In this document: positions 22,301 to 33,804 of the stretch, piece by piece
Numbering within the stretch: position 1 is the stretch's first letter
Layout of the letters: the number at the start of each line of letters is the position of its first letter
From: Przewalskia tangutica
Taxonomy: Eukaryota > Streptophyta > Magnoliopsida > Solanales > Solanaceae
DNA: 64,000 nt
Direction: 5' to 3'
NCBI GenBank assembly: GCA_029844215.1
Contig: CM056724.1
Location: 8,674,307 to 8,738,306 of the forward strand
Notes under the pieces: model-generated
Databases searched by the model: none
Told to the model about the DNA's origin: nothing
The model's input: only the letters and a program-made list of their open reading frames with translations
Translations under genes and position numbers: made by a program

Positions 22301-23955
22301 TTCCCGACTAAACATGAAAGCGTTTTATTAGTTTAATCACACAACGACCTATAAACTGAATCAATCTCATCCGACAACATGAAACGGACTATAAGCGGTG
22401 AACACAAATAGCAATCTTTAAGGAGCTTCCTATGTTTAAACTAACTTAGGCTAGCCTAAGGAATGCTTAATTTAACAGCAATGGTTAATGGACGGGATAG
22501 CAAACAAGAGCTAAAACTCATCTTAAACATGTCGAAAATATTAGCGTCGACTAGACATGATTAACCATTCTCCAATAAGCTTCGACAAACATTGTTAACA
22601 ACATACAATACAACTATGTGCTGGATATATATCAACCAAATACCCAACGGTAGCTTGACATGTTCAAAAGCGATCTAACAGATTCCAATAACCAAACAAC
22701 TCATGCGAATAAGCACCTAAACACACAACACAAATTATGATAGGCTAGTTAAATGGAAAAATTAAAAGGAAGAGGTTATGGATTGTGTCGGGAAGTGTGG
22801 GGTGAGTATTGAGAGTTGAGTTCAACAAGCGGAGTTCGCGGAACTAGTGGTGGTAAAGGGTGTTCGCGTCTGAAGCTTGCGCGTCATCACTCCAGTGATG
22901 AGAGCGTGGGTTCTCGAAAGAGACAGAGGGGAGTCCCTCTTGTGCGACTGCTGATGTTGAAGAGAAAAATCGGCTGATTTCAAAAATGAGGAGGTTCAAT
23001 GCCCACTAATGTTGTGTTCGCTCAAAAATGAAACGAGGGGGTATAATGAAAGGGTGCGCCGGTGATGGCGTGTGGGTGGTTCGCCGACTGGGGCGGCGGC
23101 GACGAGAAGCAGGGGCTTAAGGGTCAGGGAATGAGGGTGTTGTGGCTAGGGTAGATATTAGGGTTAGGAAATGCGAGGAGGAGAGGGAGAGGCGTGAGGG
23201 ATAGTGTGCGGCTGGGGATGGTGAGGTTCGCCGGAGCTCAGAACTCCGGCGAAGGGCTGAGGGAAAAGAGAGAGGGTGAGGCGGCGGTAATGTAGTAAGG
23301 GCTGCTGGTTTAGAGCTTAAAGAGGGGAGGCGGCTGGGGCTGAGGGAATAATAGGGCTCCAGAGTTAGAAGTAGGGTATGTTTATTTTATAGGGTGAGAT
23401 TAGGTTTAGGGTTTTGGGTTTGGGTATTGAGTAGTGGGTATTGGGTTTGGGTATTGGAGGCAAAGATGAAAGGGGTACTGGACTTCATTTTTTGGGCTTC
23501 AGTTTGGGCTTCGGTTTTTGGCGGATTGGACTGATTCAGATTGTGCCTTGGACTGGACTGGTTTGGCAAAAAATGCAAAATGGATTAATTATTTAAATGA
23601 AAAATTATTTAAAGATACAAAATTATAAAAATGCAAATGCCGATGCAATAATAATAAAATACAATACTTTAGCAAATGTTTAATGCCTAATTACAAGAAA
23701 AATGCAGTTTCGATTAATTATTTAACGAGATGCATACACTATTAAAATCAAACGACGGTGTAATAATAATAGACACATAATATTAACAAAGACATCATGC
23801 TTAATTTAAAATAATAATATGTCATGTCATTTTGTGAAGAAATAAACATAGAATATTATGTAAAAAATGCAAAAATGATGATTAAAATGCGGTGTCCTAA
23901 AATGCTTAAAATTGCAAGAAATGACTAAAAGATAGGTCAAAATTGGGTGTCAACA
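19358..23955 (+). repeat. 3' LTR of element C
   Basis: About 4.6 kb. Its first bases read CAGAACACCCC where the 5' LTR has TGTAACACCCC. It ends GGGTGTCAACA directly before the GTCTT target duplication. It carries the same hairpin (23227-23253) as the 5' LTR. Confidence 0.88.
23227..23253. other. Perfect hairpin in the 3' LTR of element C
   Basis: Identical to the hairpin at 13425-13451: arms TTCGCCGGAG and CTCCGGCGAA with a 7-base loop. Confidence 0.8.
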
Positions 23956-23960
23956 GTCTT

Positions 23961-26900
23961 AACATAAGGGGGTACCTGCCTCCAGAGGAGTCACAACTAA
24001 CCATCACAATATAATAAGCAGGCCGACAAGGCTGCCACCAACATAAGGGAACATCCCAAATGAAATCTGAAAGCATGGCGAACAAACACGTCTACACTCG
24101 CCATAAATCAACTCACGATCGTCTACATACCTCTAGGAGTACAAAAATGACATATGACGGGACAGGACCCCGTCGTGCCCAAGATATACATAAGTCTGGA
24201 ATATAAGAGTATGTACCAAAGTGACTGGCTCCGGAACAATGGAGCTCTTTAGCAGCTGGTAGATGTCCTGAACTGGAGGGTCACCTAACCGATCACATGT
24301 ATCTGCGGGCATGAACGCAGCCCCGAGAAAGGGGTCGATCTGAAATAATGTCTCGAGTATGTAAAATATGAACTCTTGTAGAAGGATTAGAATCGCCGGA
24401 AGATACATGAAACATACATGAAAAATCAGAGATACCAATGCAATCGTACATATGAAAAGAAAGTCATGCATGTCTAACAATCATTATAATCAAGATCATC
24501 TCCGTACATATAACTACCCGGCCCATCCTGGGACTCGGTCCTCATGCTTTATACATATAACTATCCGGCCCATTCTGGGACTCGGTCCTCATACTGCGTA
24601 CATATAACTACCCAGCCCATTCTAGGACTCGGTCCTCATTTTCCGTGAATATAGCTACTCGGCCCATTCTGGGACTCGGTCCTCATAACATACAATCACA
24701 ACTTACACAAGTAGAATATCATGAGAAACCATATGCAATACAAATCATCATTTGAGACTCCATGTAACAATCATGTGCATTTCAAATCATCATATAAGAC
24801 TAAATGAAATAATCATATGTCTTTTTGATTCATCATATAAGACTAAATGGAATAAGTAAAATAAATTATCCTTTATAAAATCAAGGCACGATCTCCTGAA
24901 TCATTTTAAAACATCTTTTGGGAAGTCAAAGCACTTTTCATATCATATATCATTTTATTAAAACTAGACTTTGAAGGAATCACGTACGTCCGTCGTACAT
25001 TCTCTTGTATAATATTCATGCCAAAAGAAAGGAAGAAGATTTTCACAACATCATGCCAACGAAGGAAATGATAGTCTCACATACCTTATAGTTTGAGCTG
25101 ACCAACTCACTATTAGAATATGTCCCGTCTAATACTTCAACCTATAATAATAGCAATAGGTCTGTCAACTCTATGATTCCTAACGTAGGTTAAATTGAAA
25201 GACGACTCTCTTATTTTATAAAAATTCGGGCAGCATTTCCTCTGTTTATGTGCGTATCCACAATTTTCCAATAATTCAAATCAACCAACAATTCAAATCA
25301 AACCAATAATCATTATCATTTCAATATGTAGTCAAAATTATCTCAAACATTCCATTTACGTCGTTAGTGCGCATACCTTCTCTTTGTAATTATTCCATTT
25401 AACAACTTCAATAACCAAGGCAACTACTACATTTATTTCTCATAGTAGTCAATCATTTAGTCACGTTAGAATTATCATGGGGCAATCCAATCTCTTAACG
25501 ACATCGTCAATTCAAGAATGTGAATTTAACACTTTTCTATACTTTAATCCTTTCGAGGCATGTATAGATAATTGCCTCAATAAATATGCATGTAGTAACT
25601 TATATTCACACACTAATTCAGTCCGTAATACATTATCGAAATTTTCAACAATTTCTATCAACTTTCCGGTCATATCAACATTTTACAATTCCAAAGCTTT
25701 TCCAAAATTCCTTACTTTCCAATTAATCTCCCAACAACTTCAATTAACAACTTTAACTTTAAACATCAAGGTTTCATCTAAATTTTTACATGCAATTAGT
25801 AATAACATACCAACACAATTACTCAATTCCAACGTACGCCAAGAATATGTTCTAAATCGGTTTCGACCTCTATCATTCACATGCATTGTCTTCTTTCCCT
25901 TTCTTCTTTGACATGGATAATTCTCCTAACTATAATATCAATTAATCTATCAAATATCAAGTAAAAGGGATACATTTTCACCAATAGAAGAAGAATTTCA
26001 TACCTTAAAATTTTACCAAAACAGTCCCCAAAAACGTGACTGTCCAGATTTTTAGCCACTGCTTCGTCAGCTGAACTTGTAACGTCGATAACTCTCTACT
26101 CCAGTGTCCTATCGACGAGCGGTTTGTTGCATTGGAAACTAGACTCGATGAAATTCATTTTAGGCTTTTGAAACACCCAAACAATCCTAATATGCTAGGA
26201 GATATTCCCTTCCAAATTTGACTAAAAATCTGTCCAAAGAGTCCGAAAAAATCTGCTCAACGCCCAGCCTATTTGCTCACTGTTTTGGGCCAATTTTGGC
26301 TTCAATTTCACACTTCTTCAACTCTAATTCAACATGCAACACCTCCACTATGATAAACCATTATTCTAACATGTTTTTCTTTCCAAAATTGTCCAAGAAC
26401 TTGAAAAATCTGGGTACAATTTTCGGTCAAGATCGCCACAGAACTCCACTGTTTGGGCTATTGTTTGCTTCACTTTGTGTAGAATAATTAATCTAGGAAG
26501 AGGGAATAAAAGCTTAACTTTGGCTATGGGAAAGGGGGAGTTCTTGATAGTGAGAGGGAGAGAATGTTGAAAATGGAGTGTGGGAGATGAAAAGATTTCT
26601 TAAGTTGTAGTGCACAAAAAAAAAATCTGAAAAAATGTAATTTGCACATAAGTCCCTAATGTTCTCTTCTTAACTTAATCTCCCAATTACTTAATAAAAT
26701 TTTGATCTCACTTCTTTTAATTTTAGAAAATTCCATAAGACCTCGTATTCTCCATGTCGTAATTCTCATAATATGTTACTAATCCTTAATGGGAAAATAT
26801 ATGACGATCATTTTCCATTTCCATTAACACACTCGTAGTAACCAAATTTTTTTCGGAATCACATCCTTCAAGTACTAACTTCTGGATTTAGCATATATAA

Positions 26901-26979
26901 TCATACTATATAATCAATATTCGAATCTTAATTTCTTAATGATGTTCTTAAGTATCGTCTTAACTTACGAGGTGTAACA
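23961..26979 (+). repeat. Right part of solo LTR B
   Basis: Continues element B after element C and ends GAGGTGTAACA. Non-coding; the ORFs at 24133-24480 and 25477-25911 have no recognised domain. It contains the 47-bp tandem repeat listed separately. Confidence 0.7.
24505..24687. repeat. Four-copy 47-bp tandem repeat in LTR B
   Basis: The phrase GGCCCATTCTGGGACTCGGT followed by CCTCAT starts at 24520, 24567, 24614 (with one change) and 24661, an exact 47-bp period. The spacers are AT-rich (ACATATAACTA). Confidence 0.9.
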
Positions 26980-26984
26980 CATGG

Positions 26985-29060
26985 TTCAACACAGATAAGG
27001 GAACCATATTCATGACATATACTGCCCCTTCAACGCAGGCCCCGAACTGCATGCGGTAAGGCACTCAATCTTGATGGCCCTTGCTGTCTCTAGAATGTGT
27101 CTGTGCTTCCTTTCAACTACTCCATTCTGTTGAGGAGTATAGGGACATGAGCTCATGGACCACTTCATGCTCCCAAACAGCCTCCTGCGATTCTTGTTAA
27201 AGAATTCGATTCCATTGTCGACCTTACTCTTAATTTTAGCTTCAAACTGTGTGTTCACTGTTAAGAAGAAGTTTTTAAGCAGAGTAAACACATCAGATTT
27301 CAGCCTCATCAGAAAAAGCCATGTCCATCTAGAGTAATCATCCACAATTGTAAGAAAGTATTTCATTCCATTATAGGTATCAACTCTATAAGGTCCCCAT
27401 ACATCCATATGTAACAATTCAAAAGAAGTAGATGTTCTAGTAGAGCTAATAGGAAATGAAACTCTAGTTTGTCTTGCTAAGGGACACACTTCACAATTAT
27501 GGAATGTAAATGAATTATCTTTCTGGAAACAAGGTATTCTTCTCAGCACACTCAATGGCACATGGCATAGCCTCACGATGCCACACTCATCGTGATCGTA
27601 CTCTTCACAAACTTCTGTGTGGTTCATGTCCTTTATTCTGTTTGTCCATAGACAAGATGTATAATCCATCCTCCTCAGTACCAATCACTCTCACCTTCCC
27701 AGATGAGAGATCCTGAAATATGCAACATATGGGAAAGAAATTGACACTACAATTCAGTTCCCTTGTTACTTTGGAAACCGACATCAAGTTGAACTGAAAA
27801 GTAGGAACACAAAGAACATCTTTTAAGACATCACCTCCTCCAATGTGATAGTCTCCTATGTGTGATATCTTGGTCGACTCTCCAGTAGGTAGCTGCACTT
27901 TACCTGCACCTTCTGTTAGTCGTTTGTTATGTAAATCTCGTTGATTGCCAACCATGTGATTGGTGGCTCCTGAGTCTATTATCCATTTTATTATAGGCTG
28001 TGTGTCAAAGTTGTTACAGATACATGCCATGTTGGCCACGAAGCTGTTTGCTCTTCCAGTTTCTGTTTGATCCTTAAGCAAGTTGAGCAACTGTTGATGT
28101 TGTTGAGGTGTAAACTGGTGTGTTCCTTTTTGTACCATCTGTCTTTCTGCATCATTCTGACTCTGTCCCATAACTCTATAACATGTCTCAGTGTTCTCGC
28201 ACATAGGATCATTCTCAGTCACCATATTTGCCTTCTTCACATTACTCTGTGTCGAATCGTCTGGATAACCATTCAATCTGTAACAATTCTTCTGCACATG
28301 ACCTGTCTTTCCACAATATGTGCATTTCTTCAGCCTATTGCAATCTATCTTCTTATGTCCCTTGATATGACAAAAATCACATATTATATTCGAGTTGTAT
28401 GACTTTTTCTGTTTGTATGTATCACTGTTATTTCTGGTTGCAGTGAACATGGCAGAAGAACTTCCACCTTCATCATGCATATTACCTTGGATAGTCCCAG
28501 CCAAACACCTCTGACTCTCCTCTTGATTTATCATAACGTAAACTTGATTTAGATTAGGCAAATGGCTCATTAACAACACTTGACTCCTCACATGACCATA
28601 GCTATCGTTAAGTCCCATTAAGAATTGTACCATCCTTTGATATTGAAGATGATCTACGAATTATTTGGACTTGGCACAGCAATTTGGCACAGGTATGATG
28701 GAATCATACTCATCCCATAAATCCTTAAGTCTCGAGTAATATACAGACACATGTGTAGTTCCTTGTCGTAGTGTAAATATGTCCTTATGTAACTGAAATG
28801 ATCTAGAACTATTTACTTTATCAAATCTATCTCACAACTCCTCCCATATCATGCATGAATCTGAGTTAAAGAGCATTCCAGTCAACAAGCTCTTACTCGC
28901 ATTCCCCATTAACCACGACACCACAATAGCGTTGCACCTTTCCCACAAACTCACAAGATTCCCAAAGAAGTTTTCCTTCTTCACAGTTCCATCGACGAAT
29001 CCAATCTTGTTATTTCCAGATGCAAGCCTCATCGTCGCTTCCATATTGTATAGTTATCCA
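26985..29060 (-). pseudogene. Copia-A gag, protease and integrase, frames broken
   Basis: The minus strand from 29060 reads the gag N-terminus (NKIGFVDGTVKKENF, SLWERCNAIVVSWLMG), then hits an in-frame TGA in WEEL-stop. From 28633 it continues open through gag, with two zinc knuckles of the form C-X2-C-X4-H-X4-C (CDFCHIKGHKKIDC and CTYCGKTGHVQKNC). The aspartic protease motif WIIDSGATNHM follows, down to about 27605. Integrase follows in another frame (27684-27010) with the CEVCPLARQTR zinc-binding segment, LLHMDVWGPY, and PQQNGVVERKHRH bearing the catalytic glutamate. It runs to the element B junction and resumes at 9393. A frameshift separates protease and integrase. Confidence 0.92.
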
Positions 29061-29490
29061 TCCCTGTGAGCACAATCCCAACTGACAACGATCCAGGGGC
29101 ATCGGATGGGTATAGATACAGTGTATGGTTGTGGTCTATGGTCACAACCGTATCTGTTCTATCAGTTGATATTCCTTCAATACTTCCCATTCTTCCTCAA
29201 GTATAAACTCGAAAACGTAATGAATACAGACGATTAGATCAACAAACAATACCAGAAAGTTGGATCAACAAGCGTGACCAACAAAATCGAGAGTTTGATC
29301 AACAAATGTGACCAACAGACCAACAAAATCGAGAGTTAGATCATGCAACCAAATCAACAAGCGCACAACAAAGTAATCCTCGATCTCTACAACAGAATCA
29401 TCAATATCCACCTCGATCGATCGATAATCCCCAAAATATAGGGTTCATCTCGATCCAACCATTTTCTCTCCAGATCGTTCCATCAAATAC

Positions 29491-29506
29491 CTTGGCTCTG
29501 ATACCA
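29491..29506 (-). promoter_or_regulatory. Primer binding site of Copia-A
   Basis: The minus strand reads TGGTATCAGAGCCAAG immediately after the 5' LTR. It matches the 3' end of initiator methionine tRNA, the usual Copia primer. Confidence 0.92.
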
Positions 29507-29899
29507 TGTTCAAGACAACAGGAATTACATATTGCATGCGTAGTTAAAAGTAGAATGGTTGAGTAGAGGAATGAAGAACAGAGAAGGAAGAGTACACAGA
29601 AGGAAGAAAATGGAGAAGACGAGAGGAGAGAGAACACAGTGTCGGTGGAATGAATTTTGGGAACAGAATAATATCTGCTCTTCTGTATTTCATTATCTAT
29701 ATACACAAAATGAATACAAGAGTATACCTATACACTTTGACCCCCTCAACTACAATTAATACATCTTGACCCCTCAACTACACTTTAATCAATAACCAAC
29801 CACCCATAACTAATTTAATGATTTAAACTAGACTAATGCAAGCTAATCTTCTACTATGCACCTCATGGCACTTTGGTGCACATGTCTAATACTTCCACA
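29507..29899 (-). repeat. 5' LTR of Copia-A
   Basis: Partner of 6804-7196 with the same ends and length. The target duplication AATAG follows at 29900-29904. Confidence 0.95.
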
Positions 29900-29904
29900 A
29901 ATAG

Positions 29905-30260
29905 TTCTGATGCATTGTATTTTATACAACAATGAGTATATTTATATACATCAAAGTCCTCGACTGATAAGAGAAACATACATAAATGAAATCCTAGTCG
30001 GACAAGGAAACGAGTCCTAAGTGGCAAGAAATGTGATGCGTTGATACCGTCTTGCGCACCTTGAGTTTGTCACACAAAAACTGAAAATGAACTAGGTAAG
30101 AGGCTTAGTAAATATGTATGTCATTTGATGTTTGAAGAGAGAAACTGAACCATGAGAACAATCTTATTCCAAATAAAATGAAAGTCAATTTCAAGATCTT
30201 TAACGCGAGAGTAAAACACAAGATTGATGGAGAGATAAGTGACGTTAGACATATTTATAA
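29905..30260 (-). mobile_element. Older Copia RNase H relic
   Basis: The minus strand from 30250 reads VTYLSINLVFYSRVKDLEID then FHFIWNKIVLMVQFLSSNIK, a stop, and TYLLSLLP. This lines up with the Copia RNase H tail, whose usual form is TYLSANPVFHSR...EIDFHF...TKPLP. It lies on the same strand as Copia-A and directly at its insertion site, so Copia-A inserted beside or into an older Copia copy. Stops and substitutions show it is old. Confidence 0.65.
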
Positions 30261-32290
30261 TGTTTTAATGTAGATTGTACCGCTATTTGGTGATATTTCA
30301 TGTTGAATATGCCGAATCTAACTTAAATGATGGTTTTGCACTGACTTGGGTGTTAAGGGATGATATAGGAACAGTTGAAAAATATTTGAACAATTTTGAT
30401 GGAAGTAGAGCGTGCCGCGTTTCTTGCTTCGCAAGGAACTTAGCGAGAAAACACCTGGAGTTGGCAATAAACCTAGCAAGGAGTCTATTTAATTTTAATT
30501 ACTACTCGTATTTGTTCACTTATTTAATTTTAGTTGTCTATTTTTATATTCTTGTAGTAGTTTTAATTAATCAAAAGCAACGTTTAAAAATCACTTGAAT
30601 AATCCTGGTAGAAAATCATTTTCCTATTTTGGACCGAGACGAAACCAAATTAGTGAGTATCGAATATTAAATAGAAAATTTTAAAAAAACATATTTATTC
30701 CAACAAATGGATTATAAGATGGGAAATCTAACCCTCTCCAACAACATGAGTATTCAAGTAGTCAATCTCTCCGGTGACAGTTTATTTTTTATGTACAAAA
30801 TTGTGAGAAAACAATGGATGTATGGAAATAGTAAACAACTATTACTAGTGCTTCGAAAGGATAAACTATAATGATTACAACAATTAACAATCTTGTAGCT
30901 AACAAGAGTTGTGGCTACAGTAAACTTGTGAGTTCTTGAACTTCGTTCTTGAATGGTTCTTGAATCTTCGTTCCAGTTGCAGCAAGCTCCTTGATCTTCA
31001 TAGCCTGAAATCAAGAGACACTAAATCTGGTAGTGTTACAATTGCGCTGCTGAATCGAGTGATATTCACTCTGTCCTTAAGACATTATTGCCCGTATATA
31101 TCCTTTTACGGTAATGAACAACTGTCTCTCAAGATAAAACAACAACTAACAAATGAGCAAAGGAAACTCAAGTGTTTCTCAAGAAGAACATTTGAGTGTA
31201 TGAAAGAATGCTTAGAGAGGAAGAGTTTCAGAAAATCTGATTGTGTGTGTTATCCAATTGAGCCAAAGGCCTCAATATATAGTAGTGTAAGAATGCCTCT
31301 TCAAGTGTCCATGTAATGGTCATTTAAGTGTCATGTAATGACGACTTAATTCACCAAGTAATGCAGCCAAATAATGGTTGATTTATGAAGGATAAACTGA
31401 CATTTCAATGCTACAAAACGTCCTCATAATCAGCCAAATTTTTGGACTTCCGTTCGCACAGACACTGCCTCGTTAGCACCGCGGCTCTAGTAGCCAAAAG
31501 ACTAATTAGCGTCGGGCCCTGGTGGTGGAGTCGCGGCGCCCCGGCTCTGCGGTGGCGTCGCGGCCCTTTTCTTACCCGTTTCAATCTTACACTTCATACT
31601 CTTCTTCCTTCATTTACCAACATGGAACATGCGTCATTTAACAAACGATCGTCCATCATATTATGCTCAAATGTTTACTCACGTACCAATATATCTTTCA
31701 CTAATGAAATTTACGATATTTGACATTACGAGTGCACGTGTGTGAAAATGACATTTTCGACGTACGAAGCCTCAATTGTTAAAGTCATAAATAATTGGTT
31801 AAAATTAATTCCACATTAGTAAATTTCCAACAATCCCTCTTGAAATAGATTTTGGCGCACTCTTCTAGCAATCTTTCGGCGGACCGATGTTGCATCTGGA
31901 TAGGTAGCCGTAGCTATGAACCTTCCATTGTTGAATATCATCAAACTTACTTACTGCACGGTGAATGTGATGTCTTGAACCGTCAGTGTTTAGCGTAAGC
32001 CAAGTCAACATTACCAACACGACAACTTTTCTTACTCTATTCTTCATTATGTTTTGTCTGTTGTGGTCGTAGACACACATAGATTTTTAAGTGCGTTCAT
32101 TTGAGGCGGTCAGTACTTACACTTAAATAGGTGATCTCCTACAAGGTATCCTGCTAGGCACCATTAAAAGTTTCTCCAAACCTAACCTCAACCTGTGAGG
32201 ATCATGAAAGATTTCAGAAACCTAACCTCAACACACAATGCAGGTAGCACTTTAAGGTCTATCGCGGGAACGACTTGGACTCATGTTTCT
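30261..32290. other. Intergenic region, no gene recognised
   Basis: The ORFs at 30275-30598, 30936-31316, 31442-31723 and 31865-32080 have no recognised domain and no supporting promoter. A GC-rich island at 31440-31575 stands out from its AT-rich surroundings; its origin is unclear. 31740-31850 resembles an untranslated or LTR-like AT-rich segment. Confidence 0.4.
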
Positions 32291-32936
32291 TGTCACATCC
32301 CATTTTAACCGGATCAAAACGAAATACGACATATTGGTGATTCTTGAATTTGATTTAAGGAGTCGTCACCTAATTATTTTTAAAGATGATAGGACATCTA
32401 TTTAAAAAAATTGCTGGGGAATAAAAGAAAGGAATAGATGAAGCTAGATGGGGAATTGATCTGATGGGTATTTTGGGCGAGGGAATGAGCTGAAAAAATT
32501 AAAAAGGAAGTTGGGCTGGAAATAGTAGAATAGAAATGGGCTGCGGATATGGGCTGAAATTTTAATTTGTTTGGGTAGAGTTTTAGGTGTTTTATTTTAG
32601 AAGAACGGAATTAAAATAAATTGTGTGATAAAAATATCAATGTGATGATATAATATTTAAGAAATGTTTAGTGATTAATATAAAAATGTGATGTCATTTG
32701 TGGATAACATAGAATATTAGGATGAAAATTATGACGGTGATAAAAAAATGTCACGATAGTAAAAAATGTGAATAAAGATAATAATAGTAATAAATAGTGA
32801 TTATTTTGAGAATATTAAATTCTTTATTAAAGTATGCATATGTATGTATTTATTAAAATTATTCTTGCGGTATTAAAAAATAGTTTAATTTATCGGTGAG
32901 AAAATTAGAAAAGAGAGACAAAATTGGGTGTCAACA
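32291..32936 (+). mobile_element. Internally deleted Ogre-like LTR fragment
   Basis: Starts TGTCACATCCCATTTTAACC and soon has GGAGTCGTCACCTAATTATT, the same phrase as near the start of element C's LTR. It ends AAAATTGGGTGTCAACA as element C does. At 646 bp it is far shorter than the 4.6-kb LTR of C, so most of the LTR is deleted or it is a compact relative. No target duplication is visible. Confidence 0.65.
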
Positions 32937-33510
32937 GGTGGTGTATGTGGAGGAGGGCGTCAGTTCATTGGAAGAGGGTTTAATTTGGTATGAGTCAATT
33001 TCGATTAGGGGGTCGGGTCAGGTTAAAAGAGGTGATGGGTAATTCAATTGAAATCGAGTTATTTGAGTTGATTTGAGAATTTTTGTCAAATGAGGAGTAT
33101 TTTTAGAAACTTTGCTACGGAGAGAATTTATAACGAGAAGGATAGATTTGGCCCCAACTTATAACGAGGGTAAAAGTAGACAATTTATGAAAGTAGATGG
33201 ATATTTTTGACCTATTTGATAATTCTTTTAGGATATTTCATTGTTTTTTCTTATATATATTTCCATTGATACTTTTAGCTACAGTGAATAAGGTGATTTA
33301 TTTCCTATGATATTTGATTTTACCTTGAGTAGTACTGGTTAAATAATGCGATATCATTTGCCTATTATTTTTCACAAGATTGGTTTTTAGTTAACGTGGT
33401 ATATTGTTATCCATCGTTATGTCAAAATAAATTGCTATGGCAAGCTCTAAATGCACAAAATTTAATTTAATTTGGTCTTGAGATTTTTTCTAACATTACT
33501 TATCCCAAAC
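32937..33510. other. Intergenic, no gene recognised
   Basis: AT-rich. A phrase around 33090-33150 (TTTTAGAAAC..., GAGAATTTATAACGAG) may be repeat-derived, but no ends were found. Confidence 0.35.
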
Positions 33511-33523
33511 TTACTAATTCATA

Positions 33524-33804
33524 GTTCTCCGGGGCATAGTCCAGTGTTAAAGTCTGGGCGCTATAAGGCACTCTGGCATGGAGATAGCGTGGGTTCGATT
33601 CCTCGCATGCGCGAAGAAATTCTGCATGTTGGGGAATTTGATCTTGTCTCATTGATCAGTTGTACGCTCCCAGAAACTAGCTACTTGAGCACATCCCGTG
33701 ATTTACTGGTGATGTTGTTGAAAATCACCTCAAGAACGTCTGGGTAATATCAGTGAAGTAGTCAAACGCAAGCGCCTGAAAACCTCGATTATCAAAAAAA
33801 AAAA
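33524..33804 (+). mobile_element. tRNA-derived SINE with a 13-bp target duplication
   Basis: The 281-bp body starts GTTCTCCGGGGCATAGTCC and ends in an A-tract. It has a polymerase III A-box-like word (TAGTCCAGTGT) and a B box GGGTTCGATTCC at about 33592. The perfect duplication TTACTAATTCATA lies at 33511-33523 and 33805-33817. A tRNA-like head, poly-A tail and long target duplication identify a full-length SINE, mobilised by LINE machinery. The family name is not known to me. Confidence 0.92.

Larger units (their letters stand above)
9556..23955 (+). mobile_element. Element C: 14.4-kb non-coding Ogre-like LTR element (LARD type)
   Basis: It starts TGTAACACCCC and ends GGGTGTCAACA, with the duplication GTCTT at 9551-9555 and 23956-23960. 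Two LTRs of about 4.6 kb enclose about 5.2 kb. I found no gag, protease, RT, RNase H or integrase in the interior or LTRs. The LTR style (AACACCCCATTT start, GAGTCGCCACCTAATTATTA near it, AATTGGGTGTCAACA end) resembles the Ogre/Tat lineage. It fits a large retrotransposon derivative moved in trans. The interior contains a GC-rich minisatellite and five copies of a hairpin motif. Orientation is inferred from the LTR style because neither PBS nor PPT is clear. Confidence 0.85.
9399..26979 (+). mobile_element. Element B: solo LTR of a Tekay/Del-like Gypsy element, itself interrupted
   Basis: The insert in Copia-A starts TGTCACGACCCG and ends CGAGGTGTAACA, with the 5-bp duplication CATGG. Without element C (9556-23955) it is about 3.2 kb and contains no gag, pol or second LTR. 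Length, TG...CA ends and a perfect target duplication fit a solo LTR left by LTR-LTR recombination. The start TGTCACGACCC also occurs at 62129 in another LTR fragment. The Tekay/Del assignment rests on remembered LTR style. A short non-autonomous element is the alternative. Confidence 0.8.
6804..29899 (-). mobile_element. Copia-A: complete Ty1/Copia retrotransposon, split by nested insertions
   Basis: Two 393-bp LTRs (6804-7196 and 29507-29899) are flanked by the 5-bp target duplication AATAG at 6799-6803 and 29900-29904. By hand I count six substitutions between the LTRs (about 1.5%). Transcription runs on the minus strand: 5' LTR at the right, initiator-Met PBS, gag with two zinc knuckles, protease, integrase, then RT and RNase H, a G-rich PPT and the 3' LTR at the left. 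Removing the 17.6-kb insertion at 9399-26984 leaves about 5.5 kb, a normal Copia length. Frames are broken in several places, so this copy is probably not autonomous, unless some breaks are sequence errors. Confidence 0.95.

Noticed and set aside
24505..24687. A CRISPR-like array
   Set aside because: Period 47 with near-identical spacers in a plant LTR. It is a plain tandem repeat.
25477..25911. 144-codon plus-strand frame in LTR B
   Set aside because: AT-rich and Asn/Ser/Thr/Leu-rich, with no domain, and it lies in what is otherwise a solo LTR.
30275..30598. 107-codon frame with a hydrophobic end
   Set aside because: No recognised domain, promoter or conserved motif. The hydrophobic tail comes from T-rich DNA.
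31440..31575. GC-rich island as a gene promoter or rDNA piece
   Set aside because: No match to rRNA that I can recognise and no downstream gene. It may be repeat-derived, so it is left unassigned.
33524..33610. A possible tRNA gene
   Set aside because: A- and B-box-like words are present, but no cloverleaf closes. The long body, A-tract and target duplication show a SINE.
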